A stretch of DNA of 64,000 bases from Dendrolimus kikuchii (taxonomy: Eukaryota; Arthropoda; Insecta; Lepidoptera; Lasiocampidae), in assembly GCA_019925095.2 (NCBI GenBank), contig CM034397.1, forward strand, positions 5,723,763 through 5,787,762, read 5' to 3'. The first letter of the stretch is position 1; every line of letters begins with the position of its first letter. A program made the translations under genes and the position numbers. The notes below the pieces were generated by a model. The model did not search any database and was not told the DNA's origin. It was given only the letters and a program-made list of their open reading frames with translations. Shown here piece by piece: positions 1 to 11,272 of this stretch.

Positions 1-612
1 TGTTAATCGAATAAATTAAAACCACAACAATACATAGGTGTTAACATAACTAGCGCTTCTCCTTTCACTGTGCTGTATTTGCCATTGTAATGTATCTCGA
101 TTATAAAATTAAAAATCTTGTGCGATTGTAGATTTTTATTGATATTAACACACCAAATAACATCACTTTGCGTACTCAAAATAGGATAATAGCACATTAA
201 TAAATTGTATGTACGATATAGAAAGGATATTAAAATATCCAAGTTAAGGGTTGCGTAGCCGTTTTGGCAAAAGCGAGCTCTTACAAAAATGTTACATTTG
301 TTTGTTCCCAAAAAGTATTGATTCTATATAGATGAAATTTGGTAGGAAGGTGTATTCTACCACGAAAAAATAAAGATAGGGGATTTTTTAATCGACTTTA
401 TTTCTTCAAAGTTCAAAAAAGTATACCACCCCGCTCTAACTTTTAAATACTTTTATAACATAATCTAATGAGAGACTTCATATAAAAATGAAATTTATAT
501 ATTGAATAAAAATCAGATGAATACATAAACAAAAACACCATAGCAACCAGTTATTCTACTTATGTAGTTATACTAGACAATATACCTTTATGAAATTAAA
601 AAAATATATATT
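1..612. other. Spacer, no recognised gene
   Basis: AT-rich sequence. A minus-strand open frame covers positions 3-311, but it lacks the W-x-C...H-x-H pattern of the exon family and matches nothing I know. I see no gene here. Confidence 0.5.
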
Positions 613-816
613 AAGGTAGGGAAGTCCGTCAGTGGGATAAATTCGTACAGTTTTCGTTTTTTACATTTTTAAACAGAATTTAAAATTACAATTTGAAGAT
701 AGAATTAAATGATGTCCTAACTTTACTGCCCGATTTGTAGTCGTTGTAGCTATTCAAACGCTGAAATAACGAGAAGTGTATGTATGATGACGGACAATGA
801 CGGACTTCCCCACCTT
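613..816. mobile_element. MITE with terminal inverted repeats
   Basis: The left end (AAGGTAGGGAAGTCCGTCAG) is matched in inverted orientation by the right end, which reads GACGGACTTCCCCACCTT. About 22 bp pair with a few mismatches. The interior of about 160 bp has no coding capacity. This is the structure of a non-autonomous DNA transposon; the superfamily is not assigned and no convincing target duplication was seen. Confidence 0.7.
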
Positions 817-1036
817 GATTATAAATTTTCTTAAAATACGAAACATATTTTTTTATTGATATATTTATTTCAGAGAAAAAATATAATATAACAATATTTC
901 TAAATGTAATAAGGCCCCAGACAGACTATCATTTCTTTTCAAAGTTATTGCTTCGTATTTTTCAAATTGCTACAAAAACTCCGTGGTCTATCTAGTCTAC
1001 AGACACTAGATTTGATGGTATAACTACATCAATATA

Positions 1037-1227
1037 TCAATGAATATGTTGGTTTTTGATACCCACAATCATCCCATCAATTGTATATAGAGAAGCCCGA
1101 CATCCTCTATTATGATGGGTGGAGCACACCCATCTAGTTTTTAGATTGAGCACCGCCTTTTTATAATACGTATACGTTCTAAATTTGATGAGGGGCTTGC
1201 CTTTCATAGACCTTATCAAAACAAATT
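1037..1227 (-). CDS. mod(mdg4): FLYWCH zinc-finger terminal exon (leftmost in window)
   Basis: This is an alternative 3' exon of the mod(mdg4)-like gene. On the minus strand an acceptor TTTTCAG ends at 1228. Two bases then complete a split codon and 62 codons follow to a TGA at 1037. FLYWCH signature residues are W32, C34, C42, H60 and H62, with aromatic T-Y-T-Y-Y before them, and the protein ends directly on H-x-H with no tail. FLYWCH fingers bind DNA or protein partners; in mod(mdg4) they give each BTB isoform its specificity. There is no usable ATG at the start, as expected of a spliced exon. The finger assignment is visible in the sequence; the gene name rests on the array architecture. 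Confidence 0.8.
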
Positions 1228-1933
1228 CTGAAAAGAAAATACAAAATTTTCACGTTTAAATTCAAGTTTTTATTCAAACTACGTTCCAGCGGAGAACATT
1301 TTTTTCTAAATATAAAGTTAATCAAATTAAATCTACTTTCTTCTATTCACAGCGACTCGCAACATGTTATTGCTGTTTTAAAAAGAAGAAGCGGCAAGAA
1401 ACTCGCCAACAACATCTAGATTAAAAATTCTGTTACTTCATATTTATCTATCTCATTTTTTATACATACAAATATATTTTGACAATTACTTTTTGAAAAA
1501 TTAATGGAGTCGTAGCAAACAGCGCACAACACAAAAAAGAAAAAAAATAGGGTCTGTACGCGCCATTCATTTCATTCGTTCGCTCCTTCCTGTTCCGTAC
1601 TCAAAAACTCTCCCCCTACCCGCTTCCGTTCCAAAAAGAGACGTTGCAAAACTCGCCCGCTACGCACGCATATGAACTAAAAAGGTTCTACTTAAAATCT
1701 TTAAATAAGAGCTCAAAATTAATTTATCGCGCCGCGACGTCGGTAAAACTTTATAATAATTAAATTAGAAGATGTGAGAATGCGATACTGGTGCCTGACT
1801 TACATAAGCTGTCGAAGGACATACTGCAAATTATGCGAGGTGCGTACCCTTTTCTCTCACAGCGTCGTAATAATTATGAGGCATACTAAAAATTCACAGT
1901 TCAACATAATATCTCCATTAATTCCTACAAGCT
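1228..1933. other. Intron/spacer with repeat remnants
   Basis: No gene seen. Positions about 1340-1425 resemble part of the repeat family found at 13.9 and 18.9 kb (AACATGTT followed by an AAGAAACTC segment). Positions about 1540-1680 are pyrimidine-rich and less AT-rich than their surroundings; their nature is unknown. Confidence 0.4.
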
Positions 1934-2168
1934 TTGCCAGGTGGTAGGGCATTTGCCCGACTGGATAGCTACCACCCCTGGTCTAAAGTGTGTCGCCATA
2001 ACAACCTAGAGTTATGTTCCGGCATTAGTGATCAGGTTCCAGCCTCCCTTAACAGAGCAGCAGCGCATTTGTAGTAACTTTGGTGTTGCAAATGTCCATA
2101 GGCGATGGTAACCGCTTTCCATCAAGTGGGCTGTCTGCCTGTCTGCTGATCTTCTACAATAAAAAAAG
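1934..2168 (+). mobile_element. SINE-like element with a LINE-type 3' tail
   Basis: The body (GGTGGTAGGGCATTTGCCCG and following) and tail (CATAGGCGATGGTAACCGC to AATAAAAAAA) match, in inverse orientation, the copy at 6635-6911. The last 110 bases also match the 3' end of the LINE fragments at 3075-3410 and 55570-56154. It looks like a non-autonomous element borrowing the LINE tail. Confidence 0.65.
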
Positions 2169-2403
2169 CATAGATAATATATACATAATATAAGGTAGCA
2201 TTTACATATTAATTTTAAAATGAATACTAGAATTTCTGTATTCATTCTGGCTTTTTTTAACTTGGCACGTTTTGTGACTCTAGCCTGAGTCACGTGACTA
2301 GTTACTTTATTATTTACACATATATATTTAGCTTAAACCTATGGATAGCATTGTGGTGCATTATTACTTAATATCTAAAGTTGTAAAGAAGTGCTCTATG
2401 GCA

Positions 2404-2805
2404 AAGGAGTTTCAGAGCCGATTTTGATGAACACTAAAGCAGTAGTATCATTAGATTTTTGAAAAATCAATTAACCTAGTCAGGCATCAGTTTGCCGTTT
2501 GAGAGTCCTTCGCAGAAATTGATCCTTACAAGCTGTGCTATAGGTTGGTTTTTTTCTTATTGCATGAGTTCAGAAGGCAAGCAGACGGGCCACTTGATGT
2601 AAATCAGACGGTTACCATCGCCTATGGATATTTGCAACACCAAACGTGCTACAAATCGGCTGCTGCTCTCTTAAGGGAGAGCATTGGTGTAGTAATACTG
2701 TGTTTTCCAAAATCAACTAATTTGATTCTTGACTAGACTAACTGACTTTACAAAAATCTAATGACACCGCTTTAGTTTTCATCAAAATTGACCCCCAGAC
2801 TAATT
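2404..2805. mobile_element. MITE with about 50-bp inverted repeats, carrying a nested insertion
   Basis: The left arm at about 2404-2461 (GATTTTGATGAACACTAAAG...) pairs with the right arm at about 2751-2803 (CTTTAGTTTTCATCAAAATT). The interior is interrupted by the minus-strand repeat at 2547-2700. A related single copy lies at 40428-40610. Confidence 0.7.
2547..2700 (-). mobile_element. LINE/SINE 3' tail copy nested in a MITE
   Basis: On the minus strand this carries the CATAGGCGATGGTAACCG tail motif of the family at 1934-2168 and ends in a poly(A) run (poly-T at 2547-2554 on the plus strand). It is inserted between the arms of the 2404-2805 foldback. Confidence 0.65.
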
Positions 2806-3074
2806 TGAGTATTTTTGTTATATTTCGAATTTACCCATGGAGGCTAACTTACCAGTATTTAAAAACTGTTTCATATTAAGTTGCCCTCGATTGAAGCCTT
2901 CAAACTTACTCTAACTCAATATGAATAAAACCCTAAAAATCTAACCATTGTTATTCCAATGAAACAAAACAAAAGGAAACCAAACAAGATAACAAAACAA
3001 AAGTCAAGTAGTCGCTTTTTAGTTCATGAGGTGATTTTTTTAGCTATATCTTTTAGAGTAACAAGCCTTTTGAT

Positions 3075-3410
3075 CTGGTTTGAAAGAACTATTAGATATG
3101 ATATCAACGGCACATTTTCACCACAACACTCCTCGCCGTCGGCAGGACGTTCACACTCATTTCCTTGAGGTACCACGTTCAAATACGCAACGGTTTTCTA
3201 GAATGTTTATTCCGCGTACAATAACTTGGAAGGAACTTCCTGTCGCGGTTTTTCCTCTGCGCTACGACATGGGGTCATTTAAGAATGGCGTTATGGCGCA
3301 CAACGGGCTGGCAACGACTCTAGTATTACCAACCTCCATAGGCAGCGACGACGACTTTCTGTGATCAGGTGGGCTGCCTGTCTGTCTGCTAGCTTTTGTC
3401 AATAAAAAAA
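3075..3410 (+). pseudogene. LINE ORF2 C-terminal fragment with 3' tail
   Basis: The translated segment has a PRRRQDVHTHFLEVPRS block, then QRFSRMFIPRTITWKELP and PLRYDMGSFK. This is the typical C-terminus of a Jockey-superfamily LINE ORF2 downstream of the reverse transcriptase. A paralogous segment is at 55.57-56.15 kb. The 3' UTR is damaged and ends in CAATAAAAAAA. It is severely 5'-truncated and has no RT core. Confidence 0.65.
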
Positions 3411-3527
3411 GCGTTAAAAGATTTCTCTTGTTTACGAGGTTATGTCACAGAATAATTAATACGTTTTGGTCAAAAACAATTTTAATTTAAATAAATAAAT
3501 AATTCTTGTCTAATTTCCGATTTTACG

Positions 3528-3730
3528 TTACCAAGTAGTTTTGTGTACGTTATATTGATAAACCATTTCGCCGTCTACTGTATGAATAATTGCTCTACAA
3601 CCATACTTGTCATGTGTTGTACATCGCCATCTTTTCTTTACACTATTATCTTTATCATTTCTTCTATACTTTATCCCATTTAGTTCAAGTACTTGAGCGC
3701 CTCTTCTACTTGTATATATGTACAAATAGG
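3528..3730 (-). CDS. mod(mdg4): FLYWCH terminal exon lacking the second histidine
   Basis: A minus-strand acceptor (CTTTACAG) is followed by two bases and 66 codons to a TAA. FLYWCH residues W34, C36, C44 and H62 are present, but the position of the final zinc ligand reads H-K-T instead of H-x-H, so T64 replaces histidine. The frame is otherwise open and the acceptor and phase match the other exons. It may be a recently disabled module, or a finger that no longer binds zinc in the usual way. It lies 2.3 kb from the next exon on the left. Confidence 0.75.
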
Positions 3731-4090
3731 CTGTAAAGTAAAAACTACTTTACTACAAAGTTAATTTAATAATTTATATTCAAATACTCACCAATTTCAT
3801 AAAAAAATAGTGACAGGTGAATACTTATAAAAAGAATTATAAAACTAAAATCGCATATTTTTCAATCACATAAAGGTGACATATTGTGTTTGTTTTGCAA
3901 AGATGTGATAGGTCACCTTGGCTGTGCTCACATTCTCCCTTGTGGGTCGTTAGTGATATGTTACTCTTTGCAGAAATAGCTATTAAGTAAGATTTAAAAA
4001 ACGTGACAAACGGTAAGTGTAAACACGAGTATTCTAAATTATATGTATATACAAACATTAAATTATTATGTTTACGTCGCACGTGATCTT
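3731..4090. other. Spacer, nothing recognised
   Basis: AT-rich intronic sequence upstream (in transcript sense) of the exon at 3528-3730. Minus-strand open frames here show no family motif. Confidence 0.4.
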
Positions 4091-4094
4091 ACGT

Positions 4095-5320
4095 ACGGTG
4101 CATAACTGAAAAGTTTTTGGCCAAGGGCCAAAACGTCTGTTGTGCATTCATAGATCTGGAGAAAGCCTACGACAGAGTGATAAGAACTGAACTGAGGTCA
4201 GTGTTATCATGATGATCATACCCCACACTTACGATTATCATAAGTGTGGGGTAACAGATAACCTGATACAATCACTAAAGTCTCTCTATGACGATTCCAG
4301 TGCTTGTGTTAGGATCAACGGGGCCTACTCCGAATCTTTTAACATCGAAAAAGGTGCCAGACAGGGTTGCGTAGCATCGCCGTGGCTATTCAACCTTTTT
4401 ATGAACAGTTGCTTGGATGGATTGAAAGAAAGTGAAAGTGGTTTAACAATGAATGGGTTACTCATCAAATGTCTACTCTATGCCGATGATCAGGTTATTA
4501 TATTTGCATCGTCGGAAAAAGAATTACAGGAGATGGTAACGATTATGGACGAATCTTTTAAAAATAAGGGTATGAAAATTAATGTAGAGAAGACGAAAGT
4601 TATGGTGTTTGAAAGAGATGAAAGGATGACAAGGTGCAATGTACAAATAGAAAATGAAAGACTAGAGCAAGTTAAAGATTTTGTTTATCTAGGGTGCATG
4701 TTTGCCAGAGACGGAAAGCATGAAAGTTATATTGAAAGGAGAGTAATGGCAGGCAATAAGGTGAATGGAGCGCTGAACTCTTTTATGAACAGCCGGAAAG
4801 TGTCTGTAAAGGCACGTCTGGCTGTCCATCAAGAGGTATTAGTACCAACGCTAATGTATGGCAGTGAAAGTTGGGTATGGCAGAAAATCATGAAAGTAGA
4901 ATAAATGTACTTGAAATGAGAGCTTTAAGAAGTATATGTAAGGTTAATGTAAGTGATATGATAAGAAACAGTGTGATAAGGGAGCGTTGTGGATTGAAAG
5001 AAGATGTAGTGACAAGAGTTGAAAAAGGAATGTTAAGGTGGTTTGGCCATGTAGAGAGAATGAATGAAAGCAGAATCACAAAACAAGTATATGACAGCAA
5101 TGTGACTGGTAGAGTCGGTCCCGATAGACCGAGACGTACTCACCATGATCAAATTGAAGATATTTTTAAGAAAGGTCAGATAAAAAGTAGTTTAAATAAG
5201 CGTGTATGTATGAAAAGATCAATGAAAGTTGATGAAGCGAAAAGTGTTTGTCAGGATCGTAGCAAGTGGAGGGCCATCGTCTCTGCCTACCCCAATGGGA
5301 AACAGGCGTGACAATATGTA
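4095..5320 (+). pseudogene. Non-LTR reverse transcriptase pseudogene
   Basis: A 5'-truncated LINE. The first recognisable piece is AFIDLEKAYDRV near 4145, then GARQGCVASPWLF and the catalytic YADD (LLYADDQVI) in the frame at 4209-4904. This is followed by VYLGCMFARDG, YGSESWVW and, after a frame change near 4880, RWFGHVERM and the C-terminal block ending GKQA. The RT frame is broken at least twice, near 4200 and 4880. The same family, but a different copy, is represented at 42.06-43.02 kb and by short 3' ends elsewhere. RTE-like by general layout, but the clade is not certain. An 11-bp inverted repeat interrupts the RT near 4221-4251. Confidence 0.85.
4221..4251. repeat. 11-bp perfect inverted repeat in RT pseudogene
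   Basis: CCCCACACTTA and TAAGTGTGGGG are separated by nine bases. It sits exactly where the RT reading frame is disturbed, between the FIDLEKAYDRV block and the GVTDNLIQSL block. Confidence 0.8.
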
Positions 5321-6293
5321 TGTACGTCGCACTTCAATCCAAATAATGGAACTTTAAATAGTAATTAATAACTATTTAGTCTATTAATGGGATCTGTATT
5401 CCCCATCGGTCATTACCACAGAAGATAAAAACTAAATTTTGAACTTCAATTGTAAAATATTTTCAAATTTCAATGTATATTTAGATAAGCCCTTAAGTAC
5501 TCGGAGTGCAGGTGTAAAAAGCTACATGAGGAAACTATAAACAATATCATAATCATATCATTTATTTAACGACTACAGATGACCACTACAATCATAATGA
5601 ACATTATATCAAGCACATCGAATTAAATTTACTATTTTAATAGTAATTCCGATTTGTATACCATAATATTATATTGTTCACCAAGGGGATGAAGTGGTCC
5701 GTTACCAACTGTATAGATAAAACAGCACGTTATCAATAGATACATATATTTTTGCCCACTCATATACTTTTCTGCCCAATCAGTGGGTATCTTAAAAAGG
5801 GTTTATAAGTATTTCTTCCCGCATATTAATACGACAGTAATGACGTATGTACATTCTTCCTCATTTTTAAAAATTACTAAGAGACTTTCCTAGCAGATAT
5901 TGTATAAAACATTAAACTTAAATACTTAATTTTAATGTATAGGCACAATAATCACATTTACTGCGATATTTGTTTTATAAGTATTTGAAATTCCATCTTA
6001 ATGAACAAGACGTACAAAGTAATAATTATAGTAACGAAAATTGAGAATATGCAGATGTTTGAATCATTTTGATTGTTTGTAAATTCTAATACAATAAACA
6101 ATAATTCTTCTTGATCATAAAAAAATGTATCCGTCGTTTAGTTCTTTCTAAATCAACAAACAAGTCCTTTATTAAAGCTTTTAAATATTAAGTATAAAAA
6201 TTTCAAAAGCTACGTTATAAAATATCTGATCATTGTTTCTGTGGATTTAACCGGATTCACTACTAAGCAACGAATTATGAAAATAATTTTAAA
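5321..6293. other. Spacer, no gene recognised
   Basis: AT-rich intron sequence with no FLYWCH motif and no clear coding or transposon ends on either strand. Confidence 0.4.
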
Positions 6294-6484
6294 TCAAGAG
6301 ATAATATGGTCATCATTCAACAAGGTTATTACATTATTTACAGTATGAATTTTTGCCCGGCATCTGAACCTTTCATGAGTAGCACACCGCCATCTTGTCT
6401 TGAAGCGACTGCTCGAATTCACTCTATACTTGACTCCATCATAAATCAGTATTTCTCGTCCACGTTGATTCGTATAAAATAGAG
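6294..6484 (-). CDS. mod(mdg4): FLYWCH terminal exon, last ligand His replaced by Ile
   Basis: The acceptor reads TTTTTCCAG on the minus strand, then two bases and 62 codons to a TGA at 6294. There is no initiator codon, so ATG-based gene finders will miss it. FLYWCH residues are W31, C33, C41 and H59; the expected second histidine is I61 (H-I-I-S-stop). The core ILIYDGVKYRV...RWRCATHERFRCRA is well preserved and most like the exon at 3528-3730, which has lost the same ligand. The shared loss could be inherited from one ancestor or reflect convergent relaxation. Splice phase matches the array. Confidence 0.75.
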
Positions 6485-6634
6485 CTGGAAAAATATAGAC
6501 ACTGTATAGATGTGAAAACAGTCCTATTTATTTATTTCAACAGCTGTACACATTTTATCACAAGTTTAGAAACGACCTACTAGCTTCACATTAGTAAATA
6601 ACCTTGTATTGCAGTCTGTCACAAAAATATCAAC

Positions 6635-6911
6635 TTTTTTTATTGCACGAGTTCAGCAGACAGGCAGACGACCCACCTGATGGAAAGCGGTTACCATCGC
6701 CTATAGACATTTGTAACGCCAAAGGTGCTACTAATGTGCTCACGTTCTCTACAGGGAGACTGGAACCTAACCACTAGTATTGCAACACAACTCAAGGTTG
6801 TAATGGTGCCATACGCTAGACCAGGGATGTTAGCTATCTAGACGGGCAAATACTGTACCACCTAGTTGTGGGTTGCTTTGTCGCCTCTTACAACAGGCCA
6901 CCCGGCCGCAG
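6635..6911 (-). mobile_element. SINE-like element, minus strand
   Basis: Reverse-complement relative of 1934-2168: a poly-T start at 6635, the CCATCGCCTATAGACATTTG tail motif, and the body with GACGGGCAAATACTGTACCACC. It ends in CACCCGGCCGCAGG. Full-length relative to the other copies. Confidence 0.65.
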
Positions 6912-7650
6912 GAAATTGTATTCTTTCTTCATTCCTGGACAGATAAAAGCGGTTAAAAAGCTATAATTTTTATTCTTAAATATAATTGTAATCAGAAAAT
7001 TCCAATTTCAATAAAAATAGACAATACTGCCTGCAGTTCTAAGGATGGTGTATGTTTTTTTATCTAGATGATTTTTTTCAGGATATTGGGACAAGGTTTG
7101 AAATTATTACATCAGTTATTAATATGTTTACAAGTTTAAATTTATCAGTAAAATTAGTAACTTTTATCATAATTTTCTTGGCTAGGACATTAAGGATAAG
7201 TTAAGAAATTATTGTATTATAATCGGTTCCTAAAGAGGTCTGGAAATCTGAAAAATTAGGTTTGAAAAAAGTCAAGCTAGTAAGCAATAAACGTTCTGAA
7301 AATGATTTATATGTACACTGCTTAAGGACAGAGAGACAATTAAATATTTGGATCTCTGCGGCAGGAGCTTACAAAGAAACTGGGATTTAACACTAGAATA
7401 ATTATGGCATTTATAGACTATAAATAAAATAGTTAATATTCCTATTTGTATATTTAGATTACATTCAGCGCAAAATATAATATGATTATAAGTGAGTACA
7501 TATATGGAATTTATATCATGAAAGTTGAAATTTTGGAATGACAATACCAGTTCTTATAATTTTTACCTTAGAAGATTATTTTGGTACAACACACACACAC
7601 ACACAATGTTTGCAATCAATTACACTAATTAATAATGTTTAAATGTCATA
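6912..7650. other. Spacer with (CA)n microsatellite
   Basis: AT-rich sequence without a recognised gene. A short CA dinucleotide run lies at about 7588-7606. Confidence 0.45.
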
Positions 7651-7770
7651 GGTCTGATTCCAATATCTTACCGATCGTTCATTTACCATACTATCTGTTA
7701 AATTTTGATATAAGCTCCGTACAAGTAATATCAAAATGTAAATAAGAACCGTAAGACATAGAAACAGACC
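7651..7770. mobile_element. MITE family C, copy 1
   Basis: The ends GGTCTGATTCCAATATCTTAC and GTAAGACATAGAAACAGACC form imperfect terminal inverted repeats. It is the same family as 11273-11380 and 58790-58930, all about 110-140 bp with an ACAAGTAAT or related core. Confidence 0.65.
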
Positions 7771-7854
7771 ATTAGTCAACTTAAAGTACATCTAAAGTTA
7801 AATATTAATGTAAAAATATTTTAAAATCAACGTCTAAACATACAATAAAACCGA

Positions 7855-7960
7855 CATTAGACGGTTGTTTACTGTTTCAATTTTGATGAATCACCCAAAC
7901 ATCCACAAAAACATAAATTTGAATCATTTAATGTCATTGTTACGAACTCTTTCGTATTTT
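7855..7960. mobile_element. MITE family V, partial copy
   Basis: Contains ATTAGACGGTTG, TTTTGATGAATCACCC and AAATTTGAATCATTTAATG, blocks shared with copies at 9515-9645, 11700-11895 and 52610-52830. Confidence 0.5.
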
Positions 7961-8043
7961 AAATTTTATTTTCATTTCTCATATTCTAAAAGTACGGTTG
8001 GAGTTGCCTAATCACAGGGATGAAAACAGTACTTTTCATCCCT

Positions 8044-8255
8044 AAGAAACGATTTTCTCTGCTATCAAAAATTTAAAACTACGCGAAATATAGATATACA
8101 CACGACTCATGTCCCAACTTTTTACAGCCACTGTTAAATCGCAGCATAAATTATAATAAAAAAATATCAACAATTTTGCAACATCATTTTAAACTTCTAC
8201 TCTACTTTTCACTTAATTATTATTTCAGTTACATAAATTTGAGCTAAATATTTAT
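8044..8255 (+). repeat. Dispersed repeat W, copy 1
   Basis: Blocks GAAACGATTTTCTCTGCT, TTTACAGCCACTGTTAAAT and TTACATAAATT recur in the same order at 23430-23615. Nature unknown; probably a non-autonomous transposon. Confidence 0.5.
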
Positions 8256-8516
8256 TTTCATCAGTGGTAAAAAATATTGGTTGGTAGCATGACTCATAAA
8301 AAAAAAATTACTAGACGTTTCATATGTGACGTAATAATAAGTTCATCAGATTTAGATATTGATTTAACGCCTGTTTTCATTAGAGAAGTAGTTGTTTGTT
8401 TAACTAATCCGTTTGTATTTACTTTCCTCATATTCGAAATGAAAAGCAGAGTGTTTACCTTGGGTGATAGGCCTACTTAGGCACTCGAACTATTAGCGGC
8501 CTCGCTACGCTTGTGA

Positions 8517-9371
8517 CTCCTCCCGATCATGACATACGCGAGTGTGGTATTCGGCCATGTCAAGCCTGCCCTTTTAGATAAACTGCAAATCGTGCAGAAT
8601 AAATTCATGCGCAGAGCCGTCGGTGCTCCCCTCTATATGCGTAACGTCGACCTCCACCGCGATCTGGAGCTTCCCTCCATCAAAAACTACATTACGTCGC
8701 TCTCGCGTAAGTATTTCGATCTCGCGCCGCACCATCGAAATCCGCTCGTCGTGTCCGCGTCCGATTATAAGCCTCGTCGAAAGGCTCTTGTGCGACGACC
8801 GCGTAACGTCCTGACGGACAGAGTCGACGTTATTACGAAACGGCTGGCCCGGATCAGTCCGCCCACGGTTAGAACAGTAGGCTGGCAGGCACCGACAGAC
8901 AGACACAGACGGCGGCGTCTCAGACGCCGCCAATCAAGATCTCTCCACGTCCCCGCGAGGGACGCTAGGAGACATAGCTCACCCCACAGGATAGACTAGG
9001 CGTGTTGCTGGGAAGTTTCTTTCGCCGTTTCTTCTCTCCCAGCCATAACACGTTGCGAAACGGCAGTAAAATAGCGTAGGCCACCGCAAACCACCGATCC
9101 CGGCCCGCCGTGATCCTTCCCTTCGGGCTTTATATTACCCGTCGCCCGTTCTCAATTAGTATTTTGTGTCGCCCTATGGTGGGCATCATTAAATTCATTC
9201 CCCATTCATGGCAACAGTCCAGCCGAGGTAAAACTCCTTAGGGAGCTCCCTCGAGCAAGTTGCCCCCCCGGGCTCGAGCGCCTTCGCTTCGCGAAGGCAC
9301 TCGCCCCAAAGACCCCGGTAAAGTTAGTCTTAGGACTAACAACATAAAGTCAAGTCCAATAAAAAAAAAAA
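8517..9371 (+). mobile_element. 5'-truncated Jockey-like LINE with target duplication
   Basis: The open frame at 8529-8999 encodes the end of a Jockey-clade ORF2: MTYASVVFGHVKPALLDKL, LQIVQNKFMRRAVGAP and RNVDLHRDLELP, followed by an arginine-rich C-terminus. A 3' UTR follows and ends in a 12-A tail at about 9361-9372. The 10-bp sequence ACGCTTGTGA occurs just before the element (8507-8516) and just after the tail (9372-9381), which is the expected target-site duplication. The RT core is missing. The segment is distinctly more GC-rich than its flanks. Confidence 0.85.
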
Positions 9372-9514
9372 ACGCTTGTGAGCCAAACCATCTCATGCCT
9401 AAATAGGTCACTTTCACCTCTCGTGTAAGCATCTACTATTATTTTCTAGATTTAAGAATAACATTTTTATTTATCTTATATTTGTATAGTGACCACAAAT
9501 TACATGAAATCACC

Positions 9515-9645
9515 TTCGTTGTCCAGCGTCTTATTTTAATATCACGCTAAATTCATACAGTCCCTAACAGTCATTGAATACTATCATGTCCTTTCAGCTC
9601 TATATATTTCAACCAATTTGGTTGATCCTTATAATATCAGCGCAA
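9515..9645. mobile_element. MITE family V, copy 2
   Basis: Shares the blocks TCATTGAATACTATCATGTC, CCTTTCAGCTCT and TTCAACCAATTTGGTTGATC with copies near 11.8 and 52.7 kb. Confidence 0.5.
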
Positions 9646-11272
9646 GAAAAAACAAATTATACTTCAATATATTGTCATGATAGTATCACTATATTCCTAG
9701 ATGTCACTAATGTTTCGGTTTTTCGTTTATTATTACGTCTCATCCATAACATCCGGGGATTGTTTTTATTCAATTCTGACACACTGTTTAAATATTAAAT
9801 GAAAAAAAAGGCAAAGGACTCAACTTTTGAGTTATTTGGAACAGTTAGAGAAGAATAACTTGCGACACGATGTCGTTACGTAGGATATAGGAGTTTTTTG
9901 CCATGGCCCGACATATGGCGACAAAAAGAACACCGAGGAGTTTTAGTGGGTATTCTATCAACTCATTTAGCCGGCGAGCCCCACACTGCCATCGCTGTTA
10001 GTTCCCGTATAATGCAAAAAAGTGTAAATTTTGTAACCGGTGGGTCGTCATTCCTAGTATTCGTCTAACATAAGTTATTTACCGCTAAGATAAACAAAAT
10101 CATTAAAAGTGTGTGTCAGCTCTACATTAAAAATCTAGACATTCTAATTTCAAAACACCGTATCTTGCACTCATGTATATTTGAAATCTTATTACGTTGC
10201 ATTAACGTTCGAATTTGTATAATAAAAAAATAATATAAAGCTTTTGAGTTAACGCTTGTATTAATTTCACTCTTCATAAAATAACCTTGTATGAAAATGA
10301 TTCTGAAGGCGTAAACTCCAAAAGTAGTTATTAGATATAGCTATTTAAAAAAGAGATTTCTATAAGTGACTAGAAGCGTGATAAATGTGTCGACCTTTGA
10401 AACACAATCGTTACAAAACAACGTTAATAAACTGTACAGAACTGACTTTGGACTGATTTCCTACCACCTGACAATATAAAAGTGAAATAACTCAACTTAT
10501 TCAGGCAATTGATGTTTAATTTTTTTTTTTTCATGATGTATTTTACACTTGGAATAACTAGTGATTGAAACATCAATACTATAACTACAGTTAAAATAAA
10601 TTAGCAGACAAAGCACACGCATTAATTCTCAAGCTAAGCATGTTAAGTTTATGTTACCATATAAATCAGACAACTCTGAAGCCGATCTCAGACACCCAGA
10701 CTAAAGTAAGCAGCGGAAAGTTCATGTAAAAGGAATCGAACGCTTGAGAAAGTGCCCCCTCTAGCTCTCTTGAATTATGACGTAAACAATTTTGAACAAA
10801 AACCAAGATGGTAAAGTTTGAAAACTGCTTTCAATGAAAATTGGTTTGAACAAGACGTGATTCTGTATTTATTAAATCGTTTTTGAAATATGGGGAATTT
10901 ACATTAAAATACTTTTTAGGGTGCTGCTTATACATATGACAAAATAATAATAATACAGAACCCTTTACTCGCAGCGTAAAACAAGGACTTTTCCACAGTA
11001 CCTTTGGCAGGATACTTTTCACGAGTCAATAAAATTATTTATTTATATTGATAACTACAAAATAATGCTTATGTTTAAGAACTTATATATAGGTAAGTAA
11101 GTATACTTTAAGAGAATAATAGTTAACTTACAATACTGTGATTAATTATGATTTAAGAACTTAAGATTCGGTGGGAAATATAGCCAGCTACAGTTTAGCT
11201 TACAAGTTGTGTAAAAGTTACTCACTTTATTAAAAATCATAACTATGTTTTGCTTTATATCTTTATTTTTAA
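9646..11272. other. Spacer, no gene recognised
   Basis: Mostly AT-rich. About 9880-10010 is less AT-rich (CCGAGGAGTTTTAGTGGGTA) and resembles a transposon 3' region, but I could not place it. No FLYWCH motif was found on either strand. Confidence 0.4.

Noticed and set aside
3..311. Open frame of 102 residues on the minus strand at the window's left edge
   Set aside because: It has W-C in one place but no second cysteine/histidine pattern of the FLYWCH family, no clear acceptor and no recognised motif, so I do not call it an exon.
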